Shown piece by piece: positions 50,909 through 61,447 of a stretch of DNA of 64,000 nucleotides (positions are counted from its first letter, which is position 1; every line of letters starts with the position of its first letter). A program made the translations under genes and the position numbers. Source of the DNA: Nonomuraea typhae (GTDB lineage: Bacteria > Actinomycetota > Actinomycetes > Streptosporangiales > Streptosporangiaceae); NCBI RefSeq assembly GCF_009760925.1, contig NZ_VRLV01000008.1, positions 248,001 through 312,000 of the forward strand. Reading direction: 5' to 3'. The notes under the pieces are model-generated. The model worked only from the letters and a program-made list of their open reading frames with translations, did not search any database and was not told where the DNA came from.

Positions 50909-50930
50909 GGGATTCCGGGTGGCCCGGTCG

Positions 50931-51608
50931 TCAGGCCGGTCCGGCCTTGTAGCCGACGCCGCGGACCGTCACCACGATCTCGGGGTGCTCAGGGTCCTTC
51001 TCGATCTTGGCGCGCAGGCGCTGGACGTGGACGTTGACCAGGCGGGTGTCGGCCGCGTGGCGGTAGCCCCAGACCTGCTCCAGGAGGACTTCACGGGTGA
51101 AGACCTGGCGCGGCTTGCGGGCGAGGGCGACGAGCAGGTCGAACTCCAGCGGGGTGAGGTTGATGGTCTCCTCGCCGCGCTTGACGGAGTGTCCCGCCAC
51201 GTCGATGGTGATGTCGCCGATCTGCAGGATCTCGGGGGTCGGCTCGTCGGTACGGCGCAGCCGCGCCCGCACCCGCGCCACGAGCTCCTTCGGCTTGAAC
51301 GGCTTGACGATGTAGTCGTCGGCGCCGGATTCGAGTCCGAGCACGACGTCGATCGTGTCGCTCTTGGCGGTGAGCATCACGATCGGGACCCCCGACTCCG
51401 CCCTGATCCTGCGCGCGACGTCGATGCCATCCGCCCCCGGCAGCATCAGGTCGAGCAGGACCAGGTCCGGGCGTGTATCCCGGAACGCGTCGAGGGCCTT
51501 GTCGCCGTCGGAGACAAAGGATGGTTCGAAGCCTTCTCCGCGCAACACGATGCCAAGCATCTCGGCGAGAGCAGCGTCGTCGTCGACGACCAGCACGCGA
51601 CCTTTCAT
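50931..51608 (-). CDS. mtrA: Response regulator MtrA
   Basis: 225 residues, OmpR/PhoB type. Acidic pocket Asp9-11, phosphoacceptor Asp53 (LVLLDLMLPG), Thr/Lys in VMLTAKSD and KPFKPKELVARV complete the receiver; the winged helix includes VWGYRHAADTRLVNVHVQRLRAKIE, nearly invariant among MtrA orthologues. It controls division, cell-wall and, in Streptomyces, development and antibiotic genes. It leads the mtrA-mtrB-lpqB operon and diverges from a membrane-protein operon across 247 bp. Confidence 0.98.
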   Translation of the reverse strand: MKGRVLVVDDDAALAEMLGIVLRGEGFEPSFVSDGDKALDAFRDTRPDLVLLDLMLPGADGIDVARRIRAESGVPIVMLTAKSDTIDVVLGLESGADDYIVKPFKPKELVARVRARLRRTDEPTPEILQIGDITIDVAGHSVKRGEETINLTPLEFDLLVALARKPRQVFTREVLLEQVWGYRHAADTRLVNVHVQRLRAKIEKDPEHPEIVVTVRGVGYKAGPA

Positions 51609-51855
51609 GGCCCCTCATTCGTTCTACGCATTGTGGGACATACCCGCATGATTGCTGTAGGTTACCCTTGCCCAGCTCATGGGTGTGACCCCAGCACATC
51701 AAAAGCCGAATTTTAGACTTGATGCGGCGTCCACCTTCTCAGTCTGCGGTAAGCGGCGGACTTTCGGCCATCCCTCAACCGTAATGCCCAGGGACTTCAG
51801 CGCACGAAACAGCCGCGCGACCGCAATGAGTCGTCCACCATGCCAGGATTGGGAT

Positions 51856-53124
51856 ATGTCAGACGGTCCTACGCCCGAAAGGCCACCGGGATGGTCGGCC
51901 GAGCAGCCTCCACCCTACGGCGCGCCGCCGGCCTCCCCATGGACCGCGCCCGGATCCGGCCCGGAGCAGGTCTCGTACGGCCAGCCGTACGGCGACCAGC
52001 CCCCGCCCCCGCCGTACGGCGCGCAACAGCAACCCCCGCCGCCGTACCACGCTCAGCAACCCCCGCCGCCACCGCCGCCCGGCTACGGCTACATGCCGCC
52101 GCCGCAGGCGTTGCGGCCCGGCATCATCCCCCTGCGCCCGCTGGGACTGGGTGACATCCTCGACGGCGCCATCAAGTTCATCCGCTCCAACCCCAAGGCG
52201 GTCCTCGGCCTGTCGGGCGTGGCCGCCGCGATCGCCTCGGTGCCGCTCGCCATCGCGCTCGCGGTGCTGAACGGCCAGATGCTCTCGCTGAGCAACGACC
52301 CGGAGAGCATCAGAAGCGGCGACTACCTCTCCAGCCTGCTCGCCGGCTACAGCGGCGTCATCGTCTCGACCCTGGTCGGCTTCGTCGTGACCACGGTGCT
52401 CACCGGCATGCTGACCCGCATCCTGGGCCGCTCGGTGTTCGGCGGGAAGGTCACGCCCGGCGAGGCGTGGAACCTGGTCAAGGGCAGGATGCCGGCGTTG
52501 TTCGGCGTGGTGATCCTGGTCGGCCTGGTCATGCTCGCGCCGTTGCTGGTGCTGGTGCCGCTCCTCGTCGTCCTCGTCGCGAACACCGGCTCCGCCGAAG
52601 GCGTGGCCGGGCTGCTCGGGCTCACGCTCCTGCTGATCCTGGCCTACGTCGTGTACACGCTGTTCTTCTACACCAAGTTCGCCTTCGCGGCGCCGATCGT
52701 GGTGCTGGAGGGCCGCGGGCCCGTGGACGCCATGCGGCGCTCGTGGCGGCTGGTGAAGGGCGACTTCTGGCGCGTGCTCGGCATCCTGCTCCTCACCGGC
52801 CTCCTGGCCTACCTCGCCAGCAGCCTGCTGAGCATGCCGTTCAGCGTCGCCGCGCAGTTGCTGACGATGGCCGGCGCCGGGGGTGGCGGCGCCGGCGTGA
52901 TCGCGATCAGCGCCGTCCTCATCGCGATCGGATCCACGCTCGCCTCGATGATCGTCTATCCGCTCCAGGCCGCGATCGCCGGCCTCCTCTACGCCGACCG
53001 CCGGATGCGCAGCGAGGCGTTCGACCTCGTCCTTCAGACCGCGGCGCTCGAGCAGCAGCGGCAGGGCTGGGTGCACTCCTCGGCCGACGAGCTCTGGCAC
53101 CCGTCGAACGCCGCCGGATCGTGA
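51856..53124 (+). CDS. Pro-rich membrane protein, first gene of the DUF4129-MoxR-DUF58 operon
   Basis: 422 residues from ATG 51856 (AGGA 7 bases upstream). A Pro/Gln/Tyr-rich cytoplasmic N terminus (~1-95; PPPPYGAQQ-like repeats) precedes LRPLGLGDILDGAIKFIRSNPKAVLGLS and six membrane segments, the layout of the glycerophosphoryl-diester-phosphodiesterase membrane-domain family (membrane part only; no catalytic domain). It is the usual first gene of this conserved actinobacterial cluster next to mtrA. The stop overlaps the next start (GTGA). Confidence 0.85.
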   Translation: MSDGPTPERPPGWSAEQPPPYGAPPASPWTAPGSGPEQVSYGQPYGDQPPPPPYGAQQQPPPPYHAQQPPPPPPPGYGYMPPPQALRPGIIPLRPLGLGDILDGAIKFIRSNPKAVLGLSGVAAAIASVPLAIALAVLNGQMLSLSNDPESIRSGDYLSSLLAGYSGVIVSTLVGFVVTTVLTGMLTRILGRSVFGGKVTPGEAWNLVKGRMPALFGVVILVGLVMLAPLLVLVPLLVVLVANTGSAEGVAGLLGLTLLLILAYVVYTLFFYTKFAFAAPIVVLEGRGPVDAMRRSWRLVKGDFWRVLGILLLTGLLAYLASSLLSMPFSVAAQLLTMAGAGGGGAGVIAISAVLIAIGSTLASMIVYPLQAAIAGLLYADRRMRSEAFDLVLQTAALEQQRQGWVHSSADELWHPSNAAGS

Positions 53125-53720
53125 CCCCGATAGGCCGGGACGAGGCGCAGGGCCGGGCCGTCGAGGAACTGCTCAAGCCCGAGTACCAAAAGGAAGACTG
53201 GCTCGCCTACGTCCTCAGAATCGGCCGGCAGTTCCTCGGCGACCTGCTCGACGGCACGGGGAGCAGCGCGGGCGGCATCGTCGCGGCGATCGTCGTCGGG
53301 CTGGTCATCCTGGCCCTGGCGGGGCTCGTCTTCTGGGCGCTGCGCAAGGCGCCGCTGCGCCGGGCCCCCGCGACCGGCGCCATCTTCGGCACCAAGACCA
53401 TGACCGCCGCCGAGCACCGCGCCCTGGCCGAGCGCATGTCCGCCGAGCAGCGCTGGGGCGAGGCCGTGCAGGAGCGCCTGCGCGCCATCGCCCGCGACCT
53501 CGAAGAGCGCGCGCTGGTGACCGACATGCCGGGCCGTACCGCCGACGAGCTCGCCGCGGAGGCCGGTACGGCGCTGCCCGCCTTCGCCGGCGAACTGGCC
53601 GCGGCCGCCCGCTCCTTCGACGACGTCACCTACGGCGGCATGCTCGGCACCCCCACCGCCTACACCACCATGACCTCTCTGGACCAGCGGCTCCAGGCGG
53701 CCAGACCGGTGCCCGCATGA
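53121..53720 (+). CDS. DUF4129 membrane protein
   Basis: 199 residues from GTG 53121, overlapping the previous stop. One membrane helix (~52-75) separates a short N terminus from the cytoplasmic DUF4129 domain, with RALAERMSAEQRWGEAVQERLRAIARDLEERALV and PGRTADELAAEAG. DUF4129 proteins occur with MoxR ATPases and DUF58 proteins, probably as part of a membrane-linked complex. Overlaps the next gene by 4 bp (ATGA). Confidence 0.85.
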   Translation: MTPIGRDEAQGRAVEELLKPEYQKEDWLAYVLRIGRQFLGDLLDGTGSSAGGIVAAIVVGLVILALAGLVFWALRKAPLRRAPATGAIFGTKTMTAAEHRALAERMSAEQRWGEAVQERLRAIARDLEERALVTDMPGRTADELAAEAGTALPAFAGELAAAARSFDDVTYGGMLGTPTAYTTMTSLDQRLQAARPVPA

Positions 53721-54839
53721 GCGTGAGCACCTCGCACACCGCGAGCTCCCTGTGGGGGAAGTGGCGGTTCTGGGTCGGCCTCGGCGCGCTCCTGGCCGTC
53801 GTCGCGATCATCGTCGTGATCCTGACGCCCACCGGCCAGTCCCGCCGCCTCGACCCCGACGACACCTCGCTGAACGGCGCCAAGTCGCTCGCCCAGCTGC
53901 TGCGCCAGCGCGGCGTCACCGTGGACAGGGTCGACACCGTCGAAGCCGCGCTGGCCAAGGGCGGCAACCGGCTCCTGCTGATCACCACCACCGCCTACAT
54001 CCGGAAGGACCAGGCCGAACTCCTCGCCGGACTGCCCGGTGACCGCGTGCTCATCGGCGCCGGCGCCGCCCTGGAGACCCTGGCCCCCGGCGTCACCACC
54101 GAGCCGGGCATGGCCCGCGCGCGCTCCAGAGAGCCCAAGTGCACGCTCCAGGCCGCCACCTCCGCCGGCAGCGTGCACATCGGCGGCGACCAGTTCCAGG
54201 GCGGCATGGGCTGCTACCCGGGCCGCGAAGGCAGCACGCTGGCGCAGGTCCTGGCCTCCGGCAACAAGGTCACCGTCCTCGGCAACGGCGACTTCATGAC
54301 CAACCTGCGCCTGGACGAGGACGGCAACGCCGCGCTCGCGCTCAACCTGCTCGGCGGCAAGTCCGCCGTCACCTGGCTGGTGCCCACGCCGCCGGCGGCC
54401 GGCGGCCTGCAGGGCGAGGAGGGCAAGCCGCTGAGCGCCCTGATCCCCGCGAGCATCCCGTGGGGCGTGGCCATGGCCTGCCTCGCCGTCCTCGTCACCG
54501 CCTTCTGGCGCGGGCGCAGGCTCGGGCCCGTGGTCGTGGAGAAGCTGCCCGTCGTGGTGCGCGCCACCGAGACCGTCGAGGGCAGGGGCCGCCTCTACCG
54601 GGCCAGGCGGGCACGGGAGCGGGCCGCCGCCGTCCTCAGAGCGGGCACGATCGACCGGCTGACGCCCCGGCTCGGCCTCGCCGCGGGCGCCGGGCAGCAC
54701 GAGGTCGTCGCCGCGCTCGCCGTACGCACCGGGCAGGACGCGCAGCACGTCGGCGCCGCCCTGTACGGCCCGCCGCCCGCAGACGACGCCGGGCTCGTCA
54801 CCCTGGCCCGATACTTGGAACACATCGAAAGGATCGTCC

Positions 54840-54850
<11 letters not shown>
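53717..54850 (+). CDS. DUF4350 membrane protein
   Basis: 377 residues. An N-terminal membrane helix (~18-38) is followed by an extracellular DUF4350 domain (SLNGAKSLAQLLRQRGVTVDRV, LLLITTTAYIRKDQAELLAGL, TVLGNGDFMTNL), a second helix (~245-265) and a cytoplasmic C-terminal part with RARERAAAVLRAGTIDRL. DUF4350 is related to the GATase/IFT52-like fold. It is the usual neighbour of DUF4129 and MoxR. Its 3' end overlaps the MoxR gene by 11 bp. Confidence 0.87.
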
Positions 54851-55819
<969 letters not shown>

Positions 55820-55820
<1 letters not shown>

Positions 55821-57202
55821 TGGCGCTCACGGGGCGGGCCGCGCTGGTCGCGGCGGTGGGGATCGTGGTGGTGCTGCTGGCGCCCGACCCCGGGTTCGCG
55901 CTGCTCGGCTGGCTGCTGGTGCTGATCGCCGCGATCATCGTGGACCTGGTGTTCGCGGGCGCGGTCCGGCCGCTGCGTTTCCGCCGCTCTGGCCACACTC
56001 TGGTACGGCTCGGCCAAAGCGGCACCGTCGAGCTGATCGTGGAGAATCCCGGCAGCCGCCGGGTCAAGGGCGTGCTCAGGGACGCCTGGGCGCCGTCGGC
56101 CGGGGCCACTCCGCGTGCGTTGCCCCTGGACGTCCCCGCCGGGGAGCGGCGGCGCCTCACCGTCACGCTCACGCCGACGCGACGCGGTGACCGCTCGTCC
56201 GAGTCCGTGACGGTGCGCGCCGTCGGCCCGCTCGGCCTGGCCGCCCGGCAGGGCAGCCACAGCGTGCCGTGGTCGGTGCGGGTGCTGCCGCCGTTCCTGT
56301 CGCGCAAGCACCTCCCCTCGCGCCTGGCCAAGCTGCGTGAGCTCGAAGGCCAGCACCCGGCGCTCGTGCGCGGCCAGGGCACCGAGTTCGACTCGCTGCG
56401 CGAGTACGTGGTCGGCGACGACGTGCGCTCCATCGACTGGCGGGCCAGCGCCCGGCGCCACGACGTGGTCGTGCGCACCTGGCGGCCCGAGCGCGACCGG
56501 CGTGTCCTCATCGTGCTGGACACCGGCCGCACCTCCGCCGGCCGGGTCGGCGCCGCCCCGATCCCGCTGGCCGGCGACATGGGCAGGCTGCCCGTCGAGC
56601 AGCTCGGCTCCCGTGCCGCGGCCGGCCGGCCGGCGCCCGGCTGGCCGCGCCTGGACTGGTCGATGGACGCCGCCCTCCTCCTGGCCGCGCTGGCCGCCCG
56701 GGCCGGGGACCGGGTGGACTTCCTGGCCTACGACCGGGCCGTGCGCTCGTGGGTCTCGGGCGCCTCGCGCACCGAGCTGCTGACCTCGCTGGTCAACGCC
56801 ATGGCCCCGATCGAGGCGGAGCTCGTCGAGGCCGACTCGCCCGGGATGGTGGCCAACATCCTGTCGCGGGCCAAGCGGCGCTGCCTGGTCGTCCTGCTCA
56901 CCGACCTGAACGCCGCCGCCCTGGACGAGGGGCTGATGCCGGTCCTTCCGCAGCTGTCCTCCCGGCACCTCGTGCTCGTGGCCGCCGTCTCCGACCCCCA
57001 GGTCGCCGGGATGGCCGGGCGCAGGGACACGGCCGAGGAGGTGTACGAGGCGGCGGCGGCCGAGTACACCCGCATCGAACGCCGCCGGATCACCGCGCGG
57101 CTGCGGCGGCACGGGGTGGAGGTCGTGGACGCCGCCCCCGAGGACATCGCCCCCGCGCTGGCCGACGCCTACCTCGCGTTGAAGGCCGCCGGGCGCCTCT
57201 GA
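55820..57202 (+). CDS. DUF58 (VWA-like) membrane protein, MoxR partner
   Basis: 460 residues from ATG 55820, which shares a base with the MoxR stop. Two N-terminal membrane helices (~8-45) are followed by a beta-rich domain and the DUF58 core (EFDSLREYVVGDDVRSIDWRASAR), then a VWA-like fold with VLIVLDTGRTSAG as the MIDAS-like strand and VVLLTDLNAAALDEG. It is the expected target of MoxR. In related genomes SpoIIM and RDD genes follow directly; here they are about 5.6 kb away. Confidence 0.93.
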
Positions 57203-57205
57203 CTG

Positions 57206-57460
57206 GACGCCGCGCGCGGCATTTCGCGCGGGCCGCGGCGGCCTGTCACGTCTCGCAGCCGTCGCTGTCGGCCGCCATCAGGAAGCTGGAACGCGAGCTG
57301 GACGTGCCCCTGGTCCGGCGCGGGCAGCGCTTCGCCGGGCTGACCCCGGAGGGCGAGCGGGTGCTGCTGTCCTCGACGACGAGGAGGACCTCGGCGAGGT
57401 GCGCACCAGCCCGCTGTACGAGGAGCGCTACCTGCTGCTGAGCCCGTCCGGCGGTGAACT
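57206..57460 (+). pseudogene. Decayed LysR-type regulator fragment
   Basis: No start codon and two frames. The first frame reads HFARAAAACHVSQPSLSAAI and continues RKLERELDVPLVRRGQRF, the LysR helix-turn-helix without its first residues. After ~57378 the frame shifts and gives RTSPLYEERYLLLSPSGG, a piece of the effector domain, so most of the gene (~150 codons) is deleted. It begins 3 bp after the DUF58 stop and runs into a formate dehydrogenase remnant. Confidence 0.8.
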
Positions 57461-57918
57461 GGCCGGATCGGGCTGGCGGTCCTGCGCCGGCTCAAGGCGT
57501 TCGACGTGCACCTGTACTACACCGACCGGCGCCGTCTGCCCACCGAGGTCGAGGAGGAGCTCGGCCTCACCTTCCACCCCGACGCCGCCTCGATGGCCCC
57601 GCACTGCGACGTGGTGACGGTCAACGCCCCGCTGCACCCGGAGACCGAGGGCCTGTTCGGCGACGAGCTCATCGCCACGATGAAGCGCGGCGCGTACCCG
57701 CGCCCGCCGACCACCCCTGGCGCAGCATGCCGCACCACGGCATGACCCCGCACATCTCCGGCTCCTCCCTGTCGGCCCAGGCCCGCTACGCCGCCGGCAC
57801 CCGCGAGATCCTCGAGTCCTGGCTGGACGGGACGCCGATCCGCGAGGAGTACCTCATCGTCGAGGGCGGCGCCCCGGCCGGGGCGGGCGCGCACTCCTAC
57901 TCCACCCGGTCACGTTGA
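57461..57918 (+). pseudogene. Decayed NAD-dependent formate dehydrogenase gene
   Basis: The first frame from 57461 encodes GRIGLAVLRRLKAFDVHLYY, the NAD-binding turn of formate dehydrogenase, and continues to CDVVTVNAPLHPETEGLF and MKRGAY. Then about 35 residues are missing and another frame continues with DHPWRSMPHHGMTPHISG, YAAGTREILESW and EEYLIVEGGAPAGAGAHSYS, the C terminus of the same family. The N-terminal ~180 residues are also gone. The order and identity are clear; the gene is non-functional. Confidence 0.85.
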
Positions 57919-58134
57919 CGCGCAGGCGCAGGCGCCGGTCCAGTGCAGGGCGATGTACGGCTCGGCCCGGCCCCAGTAGCGGACCCGTTCGCGGGTGATG
58001 CGGTACGGGGCGCGGTCCTCGCCCGGGGCCGGGCAGGGTATGGGGATGTCCAGGATGCCGATGTCCTGGTCGATGTGGGTCAGCAGGCCGTGGCAGGGGC
58101 CGCCGAGGCAGATGGCGTTGCAGTCGGCGTTCAT
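57910..58134 (-). CDS. Small Cys-rich protein translationally coupled to modC
   Basis: 74 residues, MNADCNAICLGGPCHGLL... to ...TGACACAST. Its ATG overlaps the modC stop (ATGA), giving tight coupling. Six Cys (residues 5, 9, 14, a central IPCPAP and a terminal CAC) and several His suggest a metal-binding protein, possibly for molybdate handling or Mo/W cofactor chemistry, but no family is recognised. Its last bases overlap the end of the decayed formate dehydrogenase gene on the other strand. Confidence 0.65.
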   Translation of the reverse strand: MNADCNAICLGGPCHGLLTHIDQDIGILDIPIPCPAPGEDRAPYRITRERVRYWGRAEPYIALHWTGACACAST

Positions 58135-59174
58135 GCCGGGTACGCGTGGGTCTCGGCGGCCTTGACCGAGGCCCAGATCTGCTGGCCCGGCGTCAGGTCG
58201 AGGTCGGCGACGGCGGCCGGGGTGATGTCGGCGAACGCGGTGACCGGGCCGTCGAGGTGCACGCGGACGTTGTCGCCGTGCCGTTCGATGCCGTCGATGG
58301 TGGCCTGCCACAGGTTGCGCGGGCTGCCGTCCGGCCGGGAGCGGTACAACGCCACCGCCGCCGGAGGGAACGCGACGAAGGCCGGCCCGTCGAGGTGCTC
58401 CGAGGTGTGCACCAGCAACTTCCCGACCTTGACCCCGCCCGCGCCGTCCGCCACGCCCCGATACAGGTTGAGCCCGACCAGCCGGGCCACGTAGTCGGTG
58501 CGCGGGCGGCGGGCGACGTCGGCCGGGGCGCCCTGCTGGACGACGGCGCCGTTCTCGATGACGATCAGCCGGTCCGCCAGCACCATGGCGTCGAGCGGGT
58601 CATGGGTCACCAGAACCGTGGCCCCGTCGAAGGCGGCCAGGTGGCGGCGCAGCTGGGAGCGGATCTCCAGCCGGGTGTGGGCGTCGAGGGCGGCCAGCGG
58701 CTCGTCCAGCAGCAGCAGCTCGGGCCGCACCGCGAGCGCCCGCGCCAGGGCCACCCGCTGCGCCTGCCCGCCGGACAACTGCCGCGGCTTGGCCGACGCC
58801 CTTTCCGTCAGCCCGACCCGTTCGAGAAGCTCGGCAGCGGTACGGCGGGCCTCGGTCTTGGCCACGCCCTGGCAGCGCGGGCCGAAGGCGACGTTGTCCA
58901 GCGCGCTCAGGTGCGGGAAGAGCAGATAGTCCTGGAAGACCATGCCGATCGGGCGCTGCTCGGCGGCCAGCGTGTGCAGGGGGCGGCCGGCCAGGACGAT
59001 CTCCCCGTTCTGCGCCAGGGCGGTCAGCCCGGCCAGGGCGCGCAGGGCGGTGGTCTTGCCCGCGCCGTTGGGCCCGAGCAACGCCACCACCTCGCCGGAG
59101 GCGACCTCCAGGGTGATGTCCAGGGTGAAGGCGGGCCGGTTGACGACCAGCCGGGCGTGCAGGCTCGGATTCAC
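58131..59174 (-). CDS. modC: Molybdate ABC transporter ATPase
   Basis: 347 residues from GTG 59174, overlapping the modB stop (GTGA). ABC domain: Walker A LLGPNGAGKTTALR (33-46), Q-loop VFQDYLLFPHL, signature LSGGQAQRVALARAL, Walker B LLLLDEPLAALDAHT. The C-terminal ~70 residues form a TOBE/Mop-type domain (WQATIDGIERHGDNVRVHLDG...GQQIWASVKAAE), as in ModC where it binds oxyanion for feedback. It powers molybdate/tungstate import. Confidence 0.93.
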   Translation of the reverse strand: MNPSLHARLVVNRPAFTLDITLEVASGEVVALLGPNGAGKTTALRALAGLTALAQNGEIVLAGRPLHTLAAEQRPIGMVFQDYLLFPHLSALDNVAFGPRCQGVAKTEARRTAAELLERVGLTERASAKPRQLSGGQAQRVALARALAVRPELLLLDEPLAALDAHTRLEIRSQLRRHLAAFDGATVLVTHDPLDAMVLADRLIVIENGAVVQQGAPADVARRPRTDYVARLVGLNLYRGVADGAGGVKVGKLLVHTSEHLDGPAFVAFPPAAVALYRSRPDGSPRNLWQATIDGIERHGDNVRVHLDGPVTAFADITPAAVADLDLTPGQQIWASVKAAETHAYPA

Positions 59175-60007
59175 GGTGTGCTCACCCACCGATCGCGCAG
59201 GCTGGCCAGGATGATCACCGAGACGGCGAGCAGCACGAGGCTCAGCACGATGGCCGCCTCCGGCTCGGTCTCCAAGGCCAGGTATACGGCCAGGGGCATG
59301 GTCCGGGTGGTGCCGGGGAAGTTGCCGGCGAACGTGATGGTCGCCCCGAATTCCCCCAGCGCCCGGGCCCAGCACAACACCGCCCCCGCCACCACGCCGG
59401 GCAGCACCATGGGCAGCGTCACCCGCCGGAACACGGTCCACCGCGAGGCGCCGAGCGTCGCGGCCGCCTCCTCGAAGCGCTGGTCGGCCCCGCGCAGCGC
59501 GCCCTCGACGCTGATGACCAGGAACGGCATGGCCACGAACGCCTCGGCCACGATCACCCCCGCCGTGGTGAACGGCAGGGTGATCCCGAACGTGGCCTCC
59601 AGCCATTGCCCGGCCAGCCCCCGCCGCCCCAGGACCAGCAGCAACGCCACGCCGCCGACCACCGGCGGCAACACCAGCGGCACGGTCACCAGCGCCCGCA
59701 CCACCCGCCGCCCGGGAAAGGAGACCCGGGCCAGCAGCCAGGCCAGCGGCACCCCGAGCAGCAGGCACACGGCTGTGGCCACGGTCGCCGTCACCAGGGA
59801 CAACCGCAGCGCCTCCAGCACCTGCGGCTCGGCCAGCCGTACGAGAAGGGTGGACCACGGCGCGCGGACCAGCAGGCCCGCCAGCGGCAGGACCAGGAAC
59901 GCCAGCCCCACCAGCGCGGGCACGACCAGCATCCAGGGCAGCCGCGCCTTCCGGCGCGCGGGCGGAGGCCCGGCGGGCCGGCGATCGAGCGGACTCGGCG
60001 TGCTCAT
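59171..60007 (-). CDS. modB: Molybdate ABC transporter permease
   Basis: 278 residues, BPD_transp_1 type with about five or six membrane helices. The EAA loop contacting the ATPase is EEAAATLGASRWTVFRRVTLP, and the ModB-specific ARALGEFGATITFAGNFPGTTRTMPLAVY follows. It starts 6 bp after modA and overlaps modC. Confidence 0.94.
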   Translation of the reverse strand: MSTPSPLDRRPAGPPPARRKARLPWMLVVPALVGLAFLVLPLAGLLVRAPWSTLLVRLAEPQVLEALRLSLVTATVATAVCLLLGVPLAWLLARVSFPGRRVVRALVTVPLVLPPVVGGVALLLVLGRRGLAGQWLEATFGITLPFTTAGVIVAEAFVAMPFLVISVEGALRGADQRFEEAAATLGASRWTVFRRVTLPMVLPGVVAGAVLCWARALGEFGATITFAGNFPGTTRTMPLAVYLALETEPEAAIVLSLVLLAVSVIILASLRDRWVSTP

Positions 60008-60013
60008 CCCGGA

Positions 60014-60796
60014 TCAGGGGGCTTCGAAGCCGGCCTTGGTCAGCACGTCCTTGCCCTGCTGCGACAGCACCAGATCCACGAACTGCTTCGCCAGGTCTCC
60101 GGCCTTCGACAGAGTGGCGATCGGATAGTCGTTGATCGCCTGGTTCGCCTCGGGGAAGGCGATGCCGGTCACCTTGCCCTTGGCGGCGAGCACGTCGGTC
60201 TTGTAGACCAGCGCCGCGTCCACCTCACCCAACTCCACCTTGGTCAGCGTGGCCTTGACGTCCTGCTCCAGCGTCACCGGCGTGACCTTGAGCCCGGCCG
60301 CGCCCAGCGCCTTGACCGCGGCGGCCCCGCACGGCACCTGCTCCGCGCACAACGCCACCTTCACCTTGGCGTCGGCCAGGTCCTTGAGCTCGTCCACCTT
60401 GGCCGGATTGTCCGGCGGCACGGCGATCTCCAGCTTGTTGCGCACGAACCTGGCCGGCGCGGCGGCCAGCGACGCGTCGGTCACCGTCTTCATCGTGGCC
60501 GGGCTGGCCGCGGCGAACACGTCGGCCGGGGCGCCCTGGACGATCTGCTGGGCCAGCGTCGCGCTGGAGCCGAAGTTGAACCTCACCGTCGTGCCCGGAT
60601 GCGCGGCCTCGAAGCTCTTGCCGAGCTCGGTGAACGTCCCGGTCAGCGATGCCGCCGCGAACACCGTCAGCTCCCGGGCCTTCGCCGACGGGGCCTGGGA
60701 CGGCGCCGCCGTACTCGCCCCACACCCGGACACACCCACCAGCGCGAGCGCGACGGGCAGGGCGATCGCCCATCGGGAAAGACGCCTGAACACCAC
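60014..60796 (-). CDS. modA: Molybdate-binding lipoprotein
   Basis: 260 residues from GTG 60796 (a second GTG follows at once), 5 bases after GAGGAG. The signal ends in lipobox VSGC. The mature protein shows ModA motifs LTVFAAASLTGTFTELG, FNFGSSATLAQQI, GAPADVFAAAS and the metal-proximal VDAALVYKTDV. It captures molybdate or tungstate outside the cell for ModBC. It lies 9 bp downstream of the HTH-TOBE regulator gene. Confidence 0.94.
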   Translation of the reverse strand: MVFRRLSRWAIALPVALALVGVSGCGASTAAPSQAPSAKARELTVFAAASLTGTFTELGKSFEAAHPGTTVRFNFGSSATLAQQIVQGAPADVFAAASPATMKTVTDASLAAAPARFVRNKLEIAVPPDNPAKVDELKDLADAKVKVALCAEQVPCGAAAVKALGAAGLKVTPVTLEQDVKATLTKVELGEVDAALVYKTDVLAAKGKVTGIAFPEANQAINDYPIATLSKAGDLAKQFVDLVLSQQGKDVLTKAGFEAP

Positions 60797-60805
60797 AGGG
60801 GCTCC

Positions 60806-61219
60806 TCACGAATGACTGGCCACACGTTCGTGGCCCGGAATCTCCACGACGACGTTGGTGGACTTGATCACGGCGACCGCCACGACGCCCGCCTCCAGCC
60901 CCAGCTCGTCGGCCGCCAGCCGGCTCATCAGCGACACCACCCGGTACGGCCCGGCGGCGATCTCCACCTGCGCCATCACCGCATCGCGCACCACGTCGGT
61001 CACGATCCCGCGAAAGCGGTTGCGCGCCGACGAGCGACCCCCGTCATCGCTCGCCTCGATCTGCGACCTCGCGAACGCGGCCAGATCAGCGCCGTTGACC
61101 CGCCGATGGCCGTGCTCGTCCCGCTCGGCGCCCAGCCGGCCCGCGTCCACCCAGCGGCGGACCGTGTCCGCGCTGACCCCGAGCAGAGCCGCGGCCTCGC
61201 TGATCCGAAACGTCGTCAC
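60806..61219 (-). CDS. MerR-like HTH-TOBE molybdate-responsive regulator
   Basis: 137 residues. The N-terminal ~55 residues are an excisionase/MerR-like helix-turn-helix (RISEAAALLGVSADTVRRWVDAGRL); the C-terminal ~65 are a single TOBE/Mop molybdate-binding domain (NRFRGIVTDVVRDAVMAQVEIAAGPYRVVSLM). This is the actinobacterial substitute for ModE. First gene of the mod operon, so it likely autoregulates it in response to molybdate. Confidence 0.9.
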   Translation of the reverse strand: MTTFRISEAAALLGVSADTVRRWVDAGRLGAERDEHGHRRVNGADLAAFARSQIEASDDGGRSSARNRFRGIVTDVVRDAVMAQVEIAAGPYRVVSLMSRLAADELGLEAGVVAVAVIKSTNVVVEIPGHERVASHS

Positions 61220-61414
61220 AAGCCCTCACCATACCTTCCGCACATTCCACCCTGAAGACCGGTCTTCCGCCGCAGGAGCGACACAATCTACGATTCTGCC
61301 CTCGCATCCACGGGTCACGGCGCGTCGAGTCCTCAACCTCCCGCGGCCCCGAGAAGCACACGTTGACCGGCCCGCTGCCGAAGAGACCGGCGAGGTCTCA
61401 CCGAGCCGCATGCC

Positions 61415-61444
61415 TTGACAGGCAGCCATTCGGCTGCCTAAATT
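61415..61444 (+). promoter_or_regulatory. Promoter of the ArsR-SRPBCC gene
   Basis: TTGACA (61415-61420) and TAAATT (61439-61444) with an 18-bp spacer, a near-consensus housekeeping promoter. The spacer is filled by the first operator. Confidence 0.7.
61421..61438. promoter_or_regulatory. ArsR-type operator 1, within the promoter spacer
   Basis: GGCAGCC-ATTC-GGCTGCC, a perfect 7-4-7 palindrome lying between the -35 and -10 boxes. A nearly identical second copy starts 9 bases downstream. Confidence 0.75.
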
Positions 61445-61447
61445 AAA

